A stretch of 64,000 nt of DNA from Brevundimonas sp. UBA4553. GTDB taxonomy: Bacteria > Pseudomonadota > Alphaproteobacteria > Caulobacterales > Caulobacteraceae. Under the pieces are notes generated by a model, which was not told the origin of the DNA, did not search any database, and saw only the letters and a list, made by a program, of their open reading frames with translations. The stretch spans positions 124,001 to 188,000 of the forward strand of contig NZ_DGLD01000001.1 of assembly GCF_002387245.1 (NCBI RefSeq), in the 5' to 3' direction. Below are positions 35,894-45,038 of the stretch, piece by piece. Within the stretch, counting starts at the first letter, position 1; each line of letters begins with the position of its first letter. The position numbers and the translations under genes are program-made.

Positions 35894-36636
35894 GTCAGAT
35901 GCTCGTCCTCGAACCAGCGCAGGCGATAGGCGTTCATCGCCGTCGTCGCCAGCCGCGTGGTCAGCCGCCAGTTGACCACGGCCCCGATCGGCGCCCCGAT
36001 GACGGGGATCAGCTGCGCCATCTTGGCCAGGTCGATGTAGTCGCGATACTCCAGCTGGAACCTGCGCCAGTCGAAGTCCTGGATGCGTTCGGGCTGGTGC
36101 AATCCCTTGCCCGCGGCCTCCAACGCGGCCAGGGCCTCGGGCCGATGTCGGGCGCTGGAAAAGGCCAGCTGGAAGATGCGCAACAGATAAAGCCGCTCGG
36201 GAAGGGTCTTGCCCGAGTGGCCGTACAGGGCGCCGATCTCGGCCAGAAGCTTGACCTTGATGGCCAGAAGGGCCGGAAAATCCGCCGCCGCCAGCAGGAA
36301 GCCGCCGGCGCCCGCCACCCCGCCCTCGACGCTGGCCGTGGTGCGATAGAGGTCGACGCGGGTCTGGATCAGCGCCTCGCGGGTCCGCAGATCGCCATGC
36401 AGCAGGGGCTTGGCCGTGGTCCACTCGGCCCCGGTCAGGATGCCTCGCGTCGTCATCTCGACGCCCGAGGTCACGATCTGGTGCACCCGTTCGGGAATGA
36501 TCCCGTTGATCCGGTCCTGCGTCGCTCGCGTGGCCGTGTCCCACAGGCCGGGACGGCGCAGCTGGCGTTCGCGCCAGACCTCGGCCTCGGCCAGGACGCG
36601 GGCATCGTACTGGTGATCGTCTTCCGCAGGGGTCAT
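35890..36636 (-). CDS. EcsC family protein
   Basis: A 248-residue protein resembling EcsC of Bacillus (a protein of unclear function encoded with an ABC transporter there). Visible features: a charged N-terminal half, then GVAGAGGFLLAAADFPALLAIKVKLLAEIGALYG (~115-150) and AQLIPVIGAPIGAVVNWRLTTRLATTAMNAYR near the C terminus, both hydrophobic and possibly membrane-associating. It overlaps the HIT gene (ATGA) and is divergent from mdh. Confidence 0.75.
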   Translation of the reverse strand: MTPAEDDHQYDARVLAEAEVWRERQLRRPGLWDTATRATQDRINGIIPERVHQIVTSGVEMTTRGILTGAEWTTAKPLLHGDLRTREALIQTRVDLYRTTASVEGGVAGAGGFLLAAADFPALLAIKVKLLAEIGALYGHSGKTLPERLYLLRIFQLAFSSARHRPEALAALEAAGKGLHQPERIQDFDWRRFQLEYRDYIDLAKMAQLIPVIGAPIGAVVNWRLTTRLATTAMNAYRLRWFEDEHLT

Positions 36637-36777
36637 CGCGTCTCTCTGGATCCGGCGACCCTCGCAGGGGCCGACGAAAGGCGCAACGCCCGACGCTTGC
36701 TCCCGCTCCGCTGCGGGTCTAGACCGCCCGCCATCGAGTACCGTTTCGCACACGCAACATCGACTGGAGAGACCTGT

Positions 36778-37740
36778 ATGGCTCGCGCGAAGATCGCCCT
36801 TATCGGCGCCGGAATGATCGGCGGAACCCTGGCCCACGTGGCCGCGCGCGAAGCGCTGGGCGACGTCATCCTGTTCGACATCGCCGAAGGCACGCCGCAA
36901 GGCAAAGCCCTCGACATCGCCGAGGCCTCGGCCGTCTTCGGTCAGGACGTGGCCCTGAAGGGAGCCAACGACTACGCCGACATCGCGGGCGCCGACGTCT
37001 GCATCGTCACCGCCGGCGTGCCGCGCAAGCCGGGCATGAGCCGCGACGACCTGATCGGCATCAACCTGAAAGTCATGAAGGCCGTCGGCGAGGGCATCAA
37101 GCAGCACGCCCCCAACGCCTTCGTCATCTGCATCACCAACCCGCTCGACGCCATGGTCTGGGCCCTGCAGAAGTTCTCGGGCCTGCCCAAGGAGAAGGTC
37201 GTCGGCATGGCCGGCGTGCTGGACTCGGCGCGCTTCGCCTACTTCCTGGCTGAAAAGACCGGCGTCTCGGTGCAGGACATCCACGCCTGGACCCTGGGCG
37301 GTCACGGCGACGACATGGTGCCGATGGTGCGCCACTCGACCGTCGGCGGCCTGCCGCTGCCGGACGCCGTCGCCGCCGGCTTCCTGTCGCAAGCCGATCT
37401 GGACGCCATCGTCGAGCGCACCCGCAAGGGCGGCGGCGAGATCGTGGCCCTGCTGAAGACCGGCTCGGCCTTCTACGCCCCGGCCGAAAGCGCCATCGCC
37501 ATGGCCAAGTCCTACCTGCTGGACCAGAAGCGCGTCCTGCCCTGCGCCGTCTGGCTGTCGGGCGAGTACGGCCTGTCCGACCTCTACGTCGGCGTCCCGG
37601 CCCTGATCGGCGCGAACGGCGTCGAGAAGATCGTCGAGTTCACCACCAACGACGACGAGAAGGCCATGTTCGCCAAGTCGGTCGAGTCGGTGAACGGCCT
37701 GATCCAGGCCTGCAAGGACATCGAGCCTTCGCTGGCCTAA
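36778..37740 (+). CDS. mdh: Malate dehydrogenase (LDH-like type)
   Basis: NAD-dependent oxidation of malate to oxaloacetate in the TCA cycle (320 residues). N-terminal IALIGAGMIGG nucleotide loop, substrate-binding TAGVPRKPGMSRDDL, ITNPLDAMVW, and the catalytic LGGHGDDMVPMVRHSTVGG histidine. The ATG at 36778 follows GGAGAG; the frame is open for about 900 bases upstream but lacks family sequence. A strong terminator follows. Confidence 0.97.
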   Translation: MARAKIALIGAGMIGGTLAHVAAREALGDVILFDIAEGTPQGKALDIAEASAVFGQDVALKGANDYADIAGADVCIVTAGVPRKPGMSRDDLIGINLKVMKAVGEGIKQHAPNAFVICITNPLDAMVWALQKFSGLPKEKVVGMAGVLDSARFAYFLAEKTGVSVQDIHAWTLGGHGDDMVPMVRHSTVGGLPLPDAVAAGFLSQADLDAIVERTRKGGGEIVALLKTGSAFYAPAESAIAMAKSYLLDQKRVLPCAVWLSGEYGLSDLYVGVPALIGANGVEKIVEFTTNDDEKAMFAKSVESVNGLIQACKDIEPSLA

Positions 37741-37800
37741 GGGCGCCAACGCGAGCCGCGCGGCGGCTTGCTGCTTGAGCGCTTAGGCGTCTGCATTGGA

Positions 37801-37831
37801 AAGGGCCGCATCCTCGGATGCGGCCCTTTTT
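37801..37831 (+). terminator. Intrinsic terminator after mdh
   Basis: AAGGGCCGCATC (37801-37812) and GATGCGGCCCTT (37817-37828) form a perfect 12-bp stem with a CTCG loop, followed by a T-rich tail. It lies between mdh and the convergent zapE. Confidence 0.85.
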
Positions 37832-37852
37832 CGTGCGTGGAGAGCGGCCGTG

Positions 37853-38995
37853 TCAGGCGTGAACCGGCTCCGGCGCCTCATCGTCCTCGCCCCGCTGCTC
37901 CAGCCAGGACGCGCTGCGCATTTCGTTCAGGCGCGACACCGTGCGCTCGAACTCGAACGCCCCGACGCCCTCGGCGTAGAGGGCCTCGGGCTCGGCCTCG
38001 GCCAGGACCACCAGCCGGGTCTTGGCCTCGTAAAGCGCGTCGATCAGGGTCACCAGACGCCGCGCCTCGTGATGGTTGGCGGGGCTGAGCCTCGGCACGT
38101 CGGACAGGAACAGGGTGTGGAAACGCCGGGCGATGGCCAGATAGTCCTGCGGCCCCAGCGGCGAGCCGCACAGTTCGCTGAAGCTGGCGCGCGCCATGCC
38201 GCCGACCGTGCGCTGCACCCGCACCTGACGCCCCAGCACCGGCAGGGCCGCCGGCTCCTCGGGCTCGCCGCCCTTGAGGTCCGACCACAGGGTCTCGAAC
38301 CCCGTCCGCGCCGCCTCGTCCAGCGGCGAGAACCAGACCTTCGCCCCGGCCATGCGGTCCAGGCGGAAGTCGCGCGCGCCCGCTGTCTCCACCACCTCGC
38401 ACCGCTCGCGCAGGATATCGATGAAGGGCAGGAAGAGCTGGCGGTTGATGCCGTTCTTGTAGAGGTCTTCGGGCGCGCGGTTCGAGGTCACCGCCAGGAC
38501 CACCCGCTTTTCGAACAGGGCCTCGAACAACCGGCCCAGGATCATGGCGTCGGCGATGTCCGTGACCTGCAGCTCGTCAAAGCACAGCAGTCGCGCTTCC
38601 GAGGCGATCAGGGCCGCAATCGGCGGGATGGGGTCGTCGCCCTTACTGGTTCCGAACACCGTCTTGCGCGTCCGGCTGTCGCCCTCGCGCCACTGTTTCA
38701 CCAGGTCGTGGATGCGGGCCATGAAGGCGTGGAAGTGGGCGCGGACCTTCTTCTGCTCGGGCGTGGCCGAGTAGAAGAGGTCCATCAGCATGGACTTGCC
38801 GCGTCCCGGCGGCCCCCAGATGTAGATGCCCCTGACCTCGGGCGGGCGGCCGAACAGGCCCTTCTTCGCCAGATCCGTCTCCAGCCGTTCCAGTTCGGCC
38901 AGCAGCTCCAGCTGCTGCGGATCGGGGGCGATGACGCCTTCCTCGACGCGGATGTCATAGGCGTTGCGGATGCGAGAAGTCATGGTCAGCGGCAT
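37853..38995 (-). CDS. zapE: ZapE/AFG1-family ATPase
   Basis: A 380-residue AAA-type P-loop ATPase linked in E. coli to Z-ring function and in mitochondria to respiratory-complex quality control. Walker A YIWGPPGRGKSMLMDLFY (about residue 75-90), LLCFDELQVTDIADAMIL as Walker B, and VLAVTSNRAPEDLYKNGINR as the sensor region are all present. The start could also be the ATG at 38983. Convergent with mdh. Confidence 0.9.
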   Translation of the reverse strand: MPLTMTSRIRNAYDIRVEEGVIAPDPQQLELLAELERLETDLAKKGLFGRPPEVRGIYIWGPPGRGKSMLMDLFYSATPEQKKVRAHFHAFMARIHDLVKQWREGDSRTRKTVFGTSKGDDPIPPIAALIASEARLLCFDELQVTDIADAMILGRLFEALFEKRVVLAVTSNRAPEDLYKNGINRQLFLPFIDILRERCEVVETAGARDFRLDRMAGAKVWFSPLDEAARTGFETLWSDLKGGEPEEPAALPVLGRQVRVQRTVGGMARASFSELCGSPLGPQDYLAIARRFHTLFLSDVPRLSPANHHEARRLVTLIDALYEAKTRLVVLAEAEPEALYAEGVGAFEFERTVSRLNEMRSASWLEQRGEDDEAPEPVHA

Positions 38996-39142
38996 AGCCC
39001 CACAGGGCGGATCAGGGAAGGCGAGGGCGCGTCACGCCCCTTGAAGCAGGATTTTGGTGAAAACTGGTTGCTTCGCGCCTGCGAAAGACCCAAATGCAGA
39101 ACCGCTTTTCTCCCCAGCGCCCCTTCTAAGGATATTCTGATC

Positions 39143-40189
39143 ATGGGCTATCGCGTCGCCGTCGTTGGCGCCACCGGCAATGTCGGTCGCGAAATGATGA
39201 ACATCATCGAGGAACTGAACTTCCCCGTCGACAAGATGCACGCGATCGCCTCTCGAAAATCCAAGGGCGTGGAGGTCGCTTTCGGCGATCAGACGCTGAA
39301 GTGCGAGGATCTGGAGCAGTTCGACTTCTCCACCGTCGACGTCGTGCTGATGAGCGCCGGCGGCGCGGTGTCCAAGGCCTGGTCCGAGAAGATCGGCAAG
39401 GCCGGCCCCATCGTCATCGACAACTCCTCGGCCTTCCGCATGGACGACGACGTGCCCCTGATCGTGCCGGAGGTGAACCCCGACGCGGTCAAGCTGGCGC
39501 GCAAGAAGAACATCGTCGCCAACCCCAACTGCTCGACGGCCCAGCTGGTCGTGGCGCTGAAGCCCCTGCATGACGCGGCCAAGGCCAAGCGCGTGGTGGT
39601 CTCGACCTATCAATCCGTGTCGGGCGCCGGCAAGGAAGGCATGGACGAGCTGTGGAACCAGACCAAGGCCATCTACGGCCTGGGCGACGCCACGCCCAAG
39701 AAGTTCCCCAAGCAGATCGCCTTCAACGTCATCCCCTACATCGGTTCCTTCCGCGACGACGGCTACACCGACGAGGAAGCCAAGATGTGGGACGAGACCC
39801 ACAAGATGATCGACCCGTCGATCAAGCTGACCGTCACCTGCGTCCGCGTGCCTGTCTTCGTCGGCCACTCGGAATCCGTGACCGTCGAGTTTGATCGCCC
39901 GATCGAGCCGGACGAGGCCCGCGAGATCCTGCGCGAGGCCCCGGGCGTCCTGGTCATCGACAAGCTGGAGCACGACGGATACGTCACTCCGGTCGACGTG
40001 GCCGGCGAGCACGCCGTCTACGTCAGCCGCATCCGCAAGGACCCGACCGTCGAGAACGGCCTCAGCTTCTGGGTCGTTGGCGACAACCTGCGCAAGGGCG
40101 CGGCCCTGAACGCCGTCCAGATCGCCCAGTTGCTGGACGAGACCGGCGTCATCACCCCGTCCAGCGGCTACCGCAGCCTGACGGTGTAA
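39143..40189 (+). CDS. asd: Aspartate-semialdehyde dehydrogenase
   Basis: NADPH-dependent reduction of aspartyl phosphate to the semialdehyde, the branch to diaminopimelate, lysine, threonine and methionine (348 residues). VAVVGATGNVGREMM nucleotide loop, VPEVNPDAV, the catalytic cysteine in IVANPNCSTAQLV, and the substrate-binding VRVPVFVGHSESV are visible. The ATG at 39143 follows AAGGA. Functionally linked to dapF at 15 kb. Confidence 0.95.
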   Translation: MGYRVAVVGATGNVGREMMNIIEELNFPVDKMHAIASRKSKGVEVAFGDQTLKCEDLEQFDFSTVDVVLMSAGGAVSKAWSEKIGKAGPIVIDNSSAFRMDDDVPLIVPEVNPDAVKLARKKNIVANPNCSTAQLVVALKPLHDAAKAKRVVVSTYQSVSGAGKEGMDELWNQTKAIYGLGDATPKKFPKQIAFNVIPYIGSFRDDGYTDEEAKMWDETHKMIDPSIKLTVTCVRVPVFVGHSESVTVEFDRPIEPDEAREILREAPGVLVIDKLEHDGYVTPVDVAGEHAVYVSRIRKDPTVENGLSFWVVGDNLRKGAALNAVQIAQLLDETGVITPSSGYRSLTV

Positions 40190-40204
40190 GAAGGGGCCCC
40201 TAAC

Positions 40205-40225
40205 GCCCCGCGCGCGGCGCGGGGC
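40205..40225 (+). terminator. Hairpin after asd
   Basis: GCCCCGCGC and GCGCGGGGC form a perfect 9-bp stem around GCG, 16 bases after the asd stop. Only a weak T-rich stretch follows. Confidence 0.5.
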
Positions 40226-40298
40226 TGCTTGAGGGGCTTTGTGTTTCTCTTGAAGTCTCCGTCGCGCTTGGCGCGGCGGAGGCCGAAAGGTCCGCCCG

Positions 40299-41303
40299 GT
40301 GACCGCGTCCTCCTCCCAGTCCTCGTCCGAAGCCCGCGCCGCCCTGATGGCGGGGGTGGGCTGTTACCTGCTCTGGGGCTTCATTCCCCTGGTCTTCCAG
40401 CAGATGGCGCATCAGGGCGCCGACGCCTGGGAAATCATGGGCCACCGCGCCGTCTGGGGCGTGCTGTGGGCTCTGCTGCTGGTGCTCGTCGCGCGCCAGT
40501 GGACCCAGGTGGTCGCCGTCTTCCGCCAGCCCCGGGTTCTGGGCTGGCTGGCCCTGTCGGCAGTTCTGATCGCAACCAACTGGACCACCTATGTGGTGGC
40601 GGTGAACAACGGGCGGACGCTGGACGCCTCGCTCGGCTACTACCTCAACCCCCTGCTCAACATGGCCGCCGGGGCCTGGTTGTTCCGTGAACGGATCGAC
40701 CGGTTCGGCACCGCCGCCATCGCCCTGGCCGCCGTCGGCGTGGTGCTGCAGACCCTGGCCCTCGGCCACGCCCCCTGGGTGTCGCTGCTGCTGGCCTTCA
40801 GCTTCGCGGGCTACGGCATCATCAGGAAGCGCGTTTCGGTCGACGCACAGACCGGGCTCTTCATGGAATGCCTCTTGCTGGCCGCCCCCGGACTGGCCTG
40901 GGTGATCTTCATCGAGATGACGGGGCAGGGCCATTTCACCGCCTCGCCCGCCGCCACCTTCTGGCTGCTGTTCGCCGGTCCGGCCACGGTCATTCCCCTG
41001 GCCCTCTTCGCCTGGGCGGCGCGGCGCATGCCCCTGTCCAGCATGGGCTTCCTGCAGTTCCTGGCCCCGACCATCGTCTTCTTCATCGGCATGATCCAGG
41101 GCGAGGCGCTCGGAGCCCTGCGCATCGCCTCCTTCGCCTTCATCTGGCTGGGGGCCGTGGTCTTCGCCGTCGGCGCGGTGGTCAAGGTCCGGCGCGGCGC
41201 CCGAACCGCCGAGACCATCGTTGCGCCCGAACCCGGCCTGCTGGACGATCCCGCCGAGGACCGCATGGCGGCCCTGGATGACGCCACGCGCCGTCCGCGT
41301 TGA
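40299..41303 (+). CDS. rarD: RarD-type EamA-family permease
   Basis: A 334-residue membrane protein with about ten hydrophobic segments and the RarD hallmark GVGCYLLWGFIPLVFQ near residue 20, WEIMGHRAVWGVLW, NWTTYVVAVNNGRTLDASLGYYLNPL and QFLAPTIVFFIGM. RarD was named from chloramphenicol resistance in Pseudomonas; the substrate is not established. Starts with GTG at 40299, preceded by AAAGG. Confidence 0.85.
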   Translation: MTASSSQSSSEARAALMAGVGCYLLWGFIPLVFQQMAHQGADAWEIMGHRAVWGVLWALLLVLVARQWTQVVAVFRQPRVLGWLALSAVLIATNWTTYVVAVNNGRTLDASLGYYLNPLLNMAAGAWLFRERIDRFGTAAIALAAVGVVLQTLALGHAPWVSLLLAFSFAGYGIIRKRVSVDAQTGLFMECLLLAAPGLAWVIFIEMTGQGHFTASPAATFWLLFAGPATVIPLALFAWAARRMPLSSMGFLQFLAPTIVFFIGMIQGEALGALRIASFAFIWLGAVVFAVGAVVKVRRGARTAETIVAPEPGLLDDPAEDRMAALDDATRRPR

Positions 41304-41334
41304 GCTTGGACGGCGTTCCAGCCTAGAAGGGGGG

Positions 41335-41892
41335 ATGATCCGCGCACGTTCCCTCGCCGTCCTCGCCCGTTCCCTTGTCGTGGCCGTCGCCCTGACGACC
41401 GGCTCGACCGCCTGCGCCCAGAGCATAGGGACGCAGGGCGACGAAGTGATCCGCACCGCCCGGACGGAAGCGCCCGCTGCGGTCCTGCCGCCAGTCGCGG
41501 TGCCGACCACGGCCGAGACCTTCGACGCCGTCAGCAACACCCTGGACGCCGCCGCCGAGGCCTGGTCCTCGGGCGACGTTGAGGCGGTCATGGCCACCTA
41601 TGTGGCGGACGAGCCCCTGCTGGTCTTCCTGGGCGACACGCCGGTCAAGGGCCCTGACGCCGTGCGCGCGGCCCTGCAGGCGCGCGCCGCCCAGCCCGGC
41701 GGCCTGGGCCAGATGACCTATGAATGGTTTGAAACCCTTCAGTTCGATGTCAACACCACGGTGGTTTCGGGCCGGGTGGTGATGCGCCGCGACGGCAAGA
41801 CCCACCGGGGCCTCTTCACCCGCGTCCTGCGCCGCACCGAAGACGGCTGGCGCATCGTCCATGATCAGCTGGCCTGGGGCCCCGACGCCTGA
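41335..41892 (+). CDS. Exported SnoaL-like (DUF4440/NTF2-fold) protein
   Basis: A 185-residue protein with a signal peptide (MIRARSLAVLARSLVVAVALTTGSTACAQ). After a Pro/Thr-rich linker, an NTF2-like domain runs from about residue 65 to the end: FDAVSNTLDAAAEAWSSGDVEAVMATYVADEPLLVFL, then VKGPDAVRAALQ, and a C-terminal GRVVMRRDGKTHRGLFTRVLRRTEDGWRIVHDQ. This domain order is typical of DUF4440/SnoaL-like proteins. Specific function is unknown. The ATG at 41335 is preceded by AAGGGGGG. Confidence 0.75.
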   Translation: MIRARSLAVLARSLVVAVALTTGSTACAQSIGTQGDEVIRTARTEAPAAVLPPVAVPTTAETFDAVSNTLDAAAEAWSSGDVEAVMATYVADEPLLVFLGDTPVKGPDAVRAALQARAAQPGGLGQMTYEWFETLQFDVNTTVVSGRVVMRRDGKTHRGLFTRVLRRTEDGWRIVHDQLAWGPDA

Positions 41893-42126
41893 GGCGATCA
41901 CACGGACCTTGCGCATGACGTGAGGGACCGATCTCAACGAATTTCAGGGATTGCAGGAAAAAGACCCCATTCGGCTCGCCCTGTCCGCAACCTGCGCCAG
42001 ACTAGGGACGGTCTTTGACATCGTCCGCCCGCTCATTGTGATGCCCTCTCCGGACGGAAGAGGGGCGCTGACCTTCATTGCACCATTTGCACTGTTTTTT
42101 TCGCGGCGCCGTGCAATCCGGTCGCC
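41893..42126. other. 234-base spacer between convergent genes, no gene recognised
   Basis: The largest gap in the window. It holds TTGACA at 42015-42020, CCCTCT/AGAGGG arms of a small hairpin near 42044-42063, two TTGCAC words (42078-42083 and 42087-42092), GTGCAA at 42111-42116 and a run of seven Ts (42094-42100). A short open frame at 41951-42142 has no ribosome site and no recognisable content. A small RNA is possible but unproven. Confidence 0.3.
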
Positions 42127-43272
42127 CTACAGCGCGGCGTAGAGCGCCTCGATCAGCCGCAGGGCGCGGGGATCGCCGATCAGATGCGGCGACTGACGCG
42201 TCATGACATAGGCGGCTGAAATCCGGGCGTCGGGATCGGCGAAGGCCATCGAGCCGCCCCAACCGCAATGCCCCGCCGCCATCGGGTTCGGCCCGAAGAC
42301 GTTCAGCCCTTCATTGCGGGTGAAGCCCGCCGCCCAGCTCATGACATAGGGCAGGACCCGGTCCTGGCCGTGGATGCGTTCGCGCGTCGCCTGAGCCAGC
42401 GTCTCTTCCGACAGGACCGCTCGACCATCGAGCGCCCCGCCGTCCGCGACGATCGCCATCATCCGCGCCAGATCCCTGGCCGTGCCGTGCAGGTTGGCCG
42501 AAGGGATCTCCGCCATCCGCCACTCGGTCGAGCCGCGCCCGCCCGGCGCCGAGCCGCGGTCGAGGAAGGCGGCCTTCTTGATCGCGTCGATGGGACCCAG
42601 GTCCGGCGCCGCCGCCGGCTTGCGCAGTTGGGCCACGCGGCCGTGCTCGCTCTCGGGCAGACCGATCCACAGGTCCAGGTCGAAGGGGGCGGCGAAGTCC
42701 TCGCGCAGGGCCGTCCCCATGGTCCGTCCGTCGACGATACGGAACAGCTCGCCCGCCAGATAGCCGATGGTGATCGGATGATAGCCCGACGCCGTGCCCG
42801 GCTCCCACAGCGGGGCCTGGGCCGCCAGCTTGTCCAGCACAGCCTGGCGGTCGAACCAGATGGCCGGCTCGACCCCGTCGGAAAAGCCCGGCAGGCCCGA
42901 CTGGTGGCTCATCAGCTGACCCACGGTCAGTCGATCCTTGCCCGCCGCGCCAAAGGCCGGCCAGTGGTCGGCGACGCGGTCCTCATAGGACAGCAGGCCC
43001 TTGTCCACGCAGTGCGCGATCATCAGGGCCATGACCGACTTGCCGGTCGAGAAGACCGGAACCAGAGTCTTGTCGGTAAAGGCCTGGTTCCCGGCCAGGT
43101 CCGCCGACCCGGCCCACAGGTCCAGCGCGACCTCGCCCTCGATCACGACCGAGAAACGCGCGGCCAGCTCGTTCAGCCCCTCGGGCGCCTCGACGAAGTT
43201 GGCGGCGAAGGCGTCCTTCACCGCATTGAAACGGGCCGGGCAGAGGCCGTGGATTTCAGGCGTTTGGGTCAT
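42127..43272 (-). CDS. Serine hydrolase of the class C beta-lactamase/esterase family
   Basis: A 381-residue hydrolase without an obvious signal peptide. The catalytic STGK tetrad (PVFSTGKSVMALMI, about residue 75) gives the Ser-Lys pair, followed by LTVGQLMSHQSGLPGF; YHPITIGYLAGELFRIVDG provides the tyrosine motif and HCGWGGSMAFADPDARISAAYVMTR the third element. Members hydrolyse esters or amides; many are EstB-like. The substrate is unknown. It lies 31 bases from the M28 peptidase gene in the same direction. Confidence 0.8.
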   Translation of the reverse strand: MTQTPEIHGLCPARFNAVKDAFAANFVEAPEGLNELAARFSVVIEGEVALDLWAGSADLAGNQAFTDKTLVPVFSTGKSVMALMIAHCVDKGLLSYEDRVADHWPAFGAAGKDRLTVGQLMSHQSGLPGFSDGVEPAIWFDRQAVLDKLAAQAPLWEPGTASGYHPITIGYLAGELFRIVDGRTMGTALREDFAAPFDLDLWIGLPESEHGRVAQLRKPAAAPDLGPIDAIKKAAFLDRGSAPGGRGSTEWRMAEIPSANLHGTARDLARMMAIVADGGALDGRAVLSEETLAQATRERIHGQDRVLPYVMSWAAGFTRNEGLNVFGPNPMAAGHCGWGGSMAFADPDARISAAYVMTRQSPHLIGDPRALRLIEALYAAL

Positions 43273-43303
43273 GGGGGCGGTCTAGCGCGTCAGGCCGCCG
43301 GGG

Positions 43304-44959
43304 TCACGGCTTGCGCGCATCCGCCGAGGCGTTGCGCGCCGCCGCGAACTCGTCGCCCGGCTTCCACGCCGGCCAGTCACGCGAGTTGGCCAGGGCGGCG
43401 CCGACTTCATACAGCAGCTGAACGTCTGCGGCGGCGGCGTCCATCTTCCACTCGGGCGTCCATTCGTCCGTAGGCTGATGATAGCGATTGGCGACATAGT
43501 CGCGGCTGGCGGCGTTGTGGCCGGTGAAGCCCGCAGCGGCGAACAGGGCGGGCACGCCCTTCCGCGCCAGGGGGAAGTGGTCGGAGCGATAGAAGGCGCC
43601 GGCCTGGGGCGCCGGATCGGGGATCAGGCGACGGCCTTCGCGCCCGGCGAAGACGGCCAGCCGGTCGTCCAGATCATTCTTGCCCGCGCCGATGACGACG
43701 ATGTTGGGGTCGATCTCGGTGCCCGGCAGCAGGCTGTCCATATTGATGTTGGCCACCGTGGTCTCCAGCGGCCAGACCGGGTTGGCGGCGTAGTATTCTG
43801 CCCCAAGCAGGCCCGTTTCCTCGGCGGCCCAGCTGACGAAGACGGTCGAGCGCTCGGGGCGCGGCCCCTCGGCGAACAGGCGCGCCAGTTCCAGCACCCC
43901 CGCCACGCCGGTCGCGTTGTCGACGGCGCCGTTATAGATGTCGTCGCCGTTCTTGGGCGTGGCGCGGCCATAGGCGTCCCAGTGGGCGCCGAACATGACC
44001 GTCTCGTCGGGGTGGGTCGCGCCGGGCAGGCGGGCGATGACGTTGCGGGTCTGCACCCGGTCGGCGATCTGGCCGAAGTCGATGGACATGGTGACCCCTT
44101 CCAGCGCCACCGGGCGGAAGTCAGGCGTGCGCGCCTGGGCCTTCAGCGCGGCGAAGTCGAGCCCGGCGTCCTGGAACAGCTTCTCGGCCACCGCGCCCTG
44201 GATCCAGCCCTGGGCCGCCACGCGCTCCTTGTCCGGGTCGGCGCGGACGATGTCGAACTTGGGCGCTGTCGAGGAGTTCTGCAGCGTCGACCAGGGATAG
44301 CCCGCCCCGGCCGTGTCGTGGATCACCAGGACCCCTGCCGCGCCCTGCGCCGCCGCCTCCTGGAACTTGTAGGTCCAGCGGCCATAGAAGGTCATGGCCT
44401 GGCCGTCGAACTGGCCCGCCACCGGATGGCCTTCCGGCGCGCCGAAGTCGGGGTCGTTGACCAGGACCAGCATGATCTTGCCGCTCAGATCGACGCCCTT
44501 GTAATCGTCCCAGCCGCGTTCCGGCGCATCCACGCCATAGCCGACGAAGACCAGGGGCGCGTCGGTCAGGGTGATATGATCCACCGGGCGATCGGAGGAG
44601 ACGATGACGTCCGTGGCGCGGTTCAGCGCCGTCTTCTGACCCTGGCTGGTCACGCTGATCGTCGCCGGGCCGTCCTGCTTGGTGCGGCTGACCTGGGCCA
44701 CCTGGACCCATGACCCGTCAGGCCCGCCGGGCTCCAGACCGAGAGCCTGAAACTGCGCCGACAGCCAGGCGATGGTCTTGTCCTCGCCCGGGGTGACCGG
44801 GGCGCGGCCCTCGAACTCGTCCGAGGCCAGAACCCGTGTCGCCTCGCTGAGCCGCGCCGGATCGACGCGACCGGTCGGCGCCGTCTGAGCCAGGACCGAG
44901 GTCGAGGTCATCAGGACGGCGATCAGGCCAAGGGCGGCGGCGGAACGGGACATCGACAT
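43304..44959 (-). CDS. Secreted M28-family metallopeptidase
   Basis: A 551-residue exported aminopeptidase-like protein. Signal peptide MSMSRSAAALGLIAVLMTSTSVLA. A protease-associated domain insert (~130-290) precedes the catalytic core with MFGAHWDAYG, GAVDNATGVAGVLELA, WAAEETGLLGAEYYA and NINMDSLLPG supplying the two-zinc ligands, and FYRSDHFPLARKGVPALF near the C terminus. It releases amino-terminal residues from peptides in the periplasm or outside the cell. Followed by the serine hydrolase gene. Confidence 0.88.
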   Translation of the reverse strand: MSMSRSAAALGLIAVLMTSTSVLAQTAPTGRVDPARLSEATRVLASDEFEGRAPVTPGEDKTIAWLSAQFQALGLEPGGPDGSWVQVAQVSRTKQDGPATISVTSQGQKTALNRATDVIVSSDRPVDHITLTDAPLVFVGYGVDAPERGWDDYKGVDLSGKIMLVLVNDPDFGAPEGHPVAGQFDGQAMTFYGRWTYKFQEAAAQGAAGVLVIHDTAGAGYPWSTLQNSSTAPKFDIVRADPDKERVAAQGWIQGAVAEKLFQDAGLDFAALKAQARTPDFRPVALEGVTMSIDFGQIADRVQTRNVIARLPGATHPDETVMFGAHWDAYGRATPKNGDDIYNGAVDNATGVAGVLELARLFAEGPRPERSTVFVSWAAEETGLLGAEYYAANPVWPLETTVANINMDSLLPGTEIDPNIVVIGAGKNDLDDRLAVFAGREGRRLIPDPAPQAGAFYRSDHFPLARKGVPALFAAAGFTGHNAASRDYVANRYHQPTDEWTPEWKMDAAAADVQLLYEVGAALANSRDWPAWKPGDEFAAARNASADARKP

Positions 44960-45038
44960 GAAGAGCGCACTCGGTCAGCTAGGGAAGGCGGACACGCTGC
45001 CCCCTCCCGCCGCGCCTGTCGACCCCCGCCTTGGTCGA

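Noticed and set aside
41951..42142. A 63-codon frame in the spacer after the SnoaL-like gene
   Set aside because: No ribosome site, no recognisable content, and it runs into the end of the convergent hydrolase gene.
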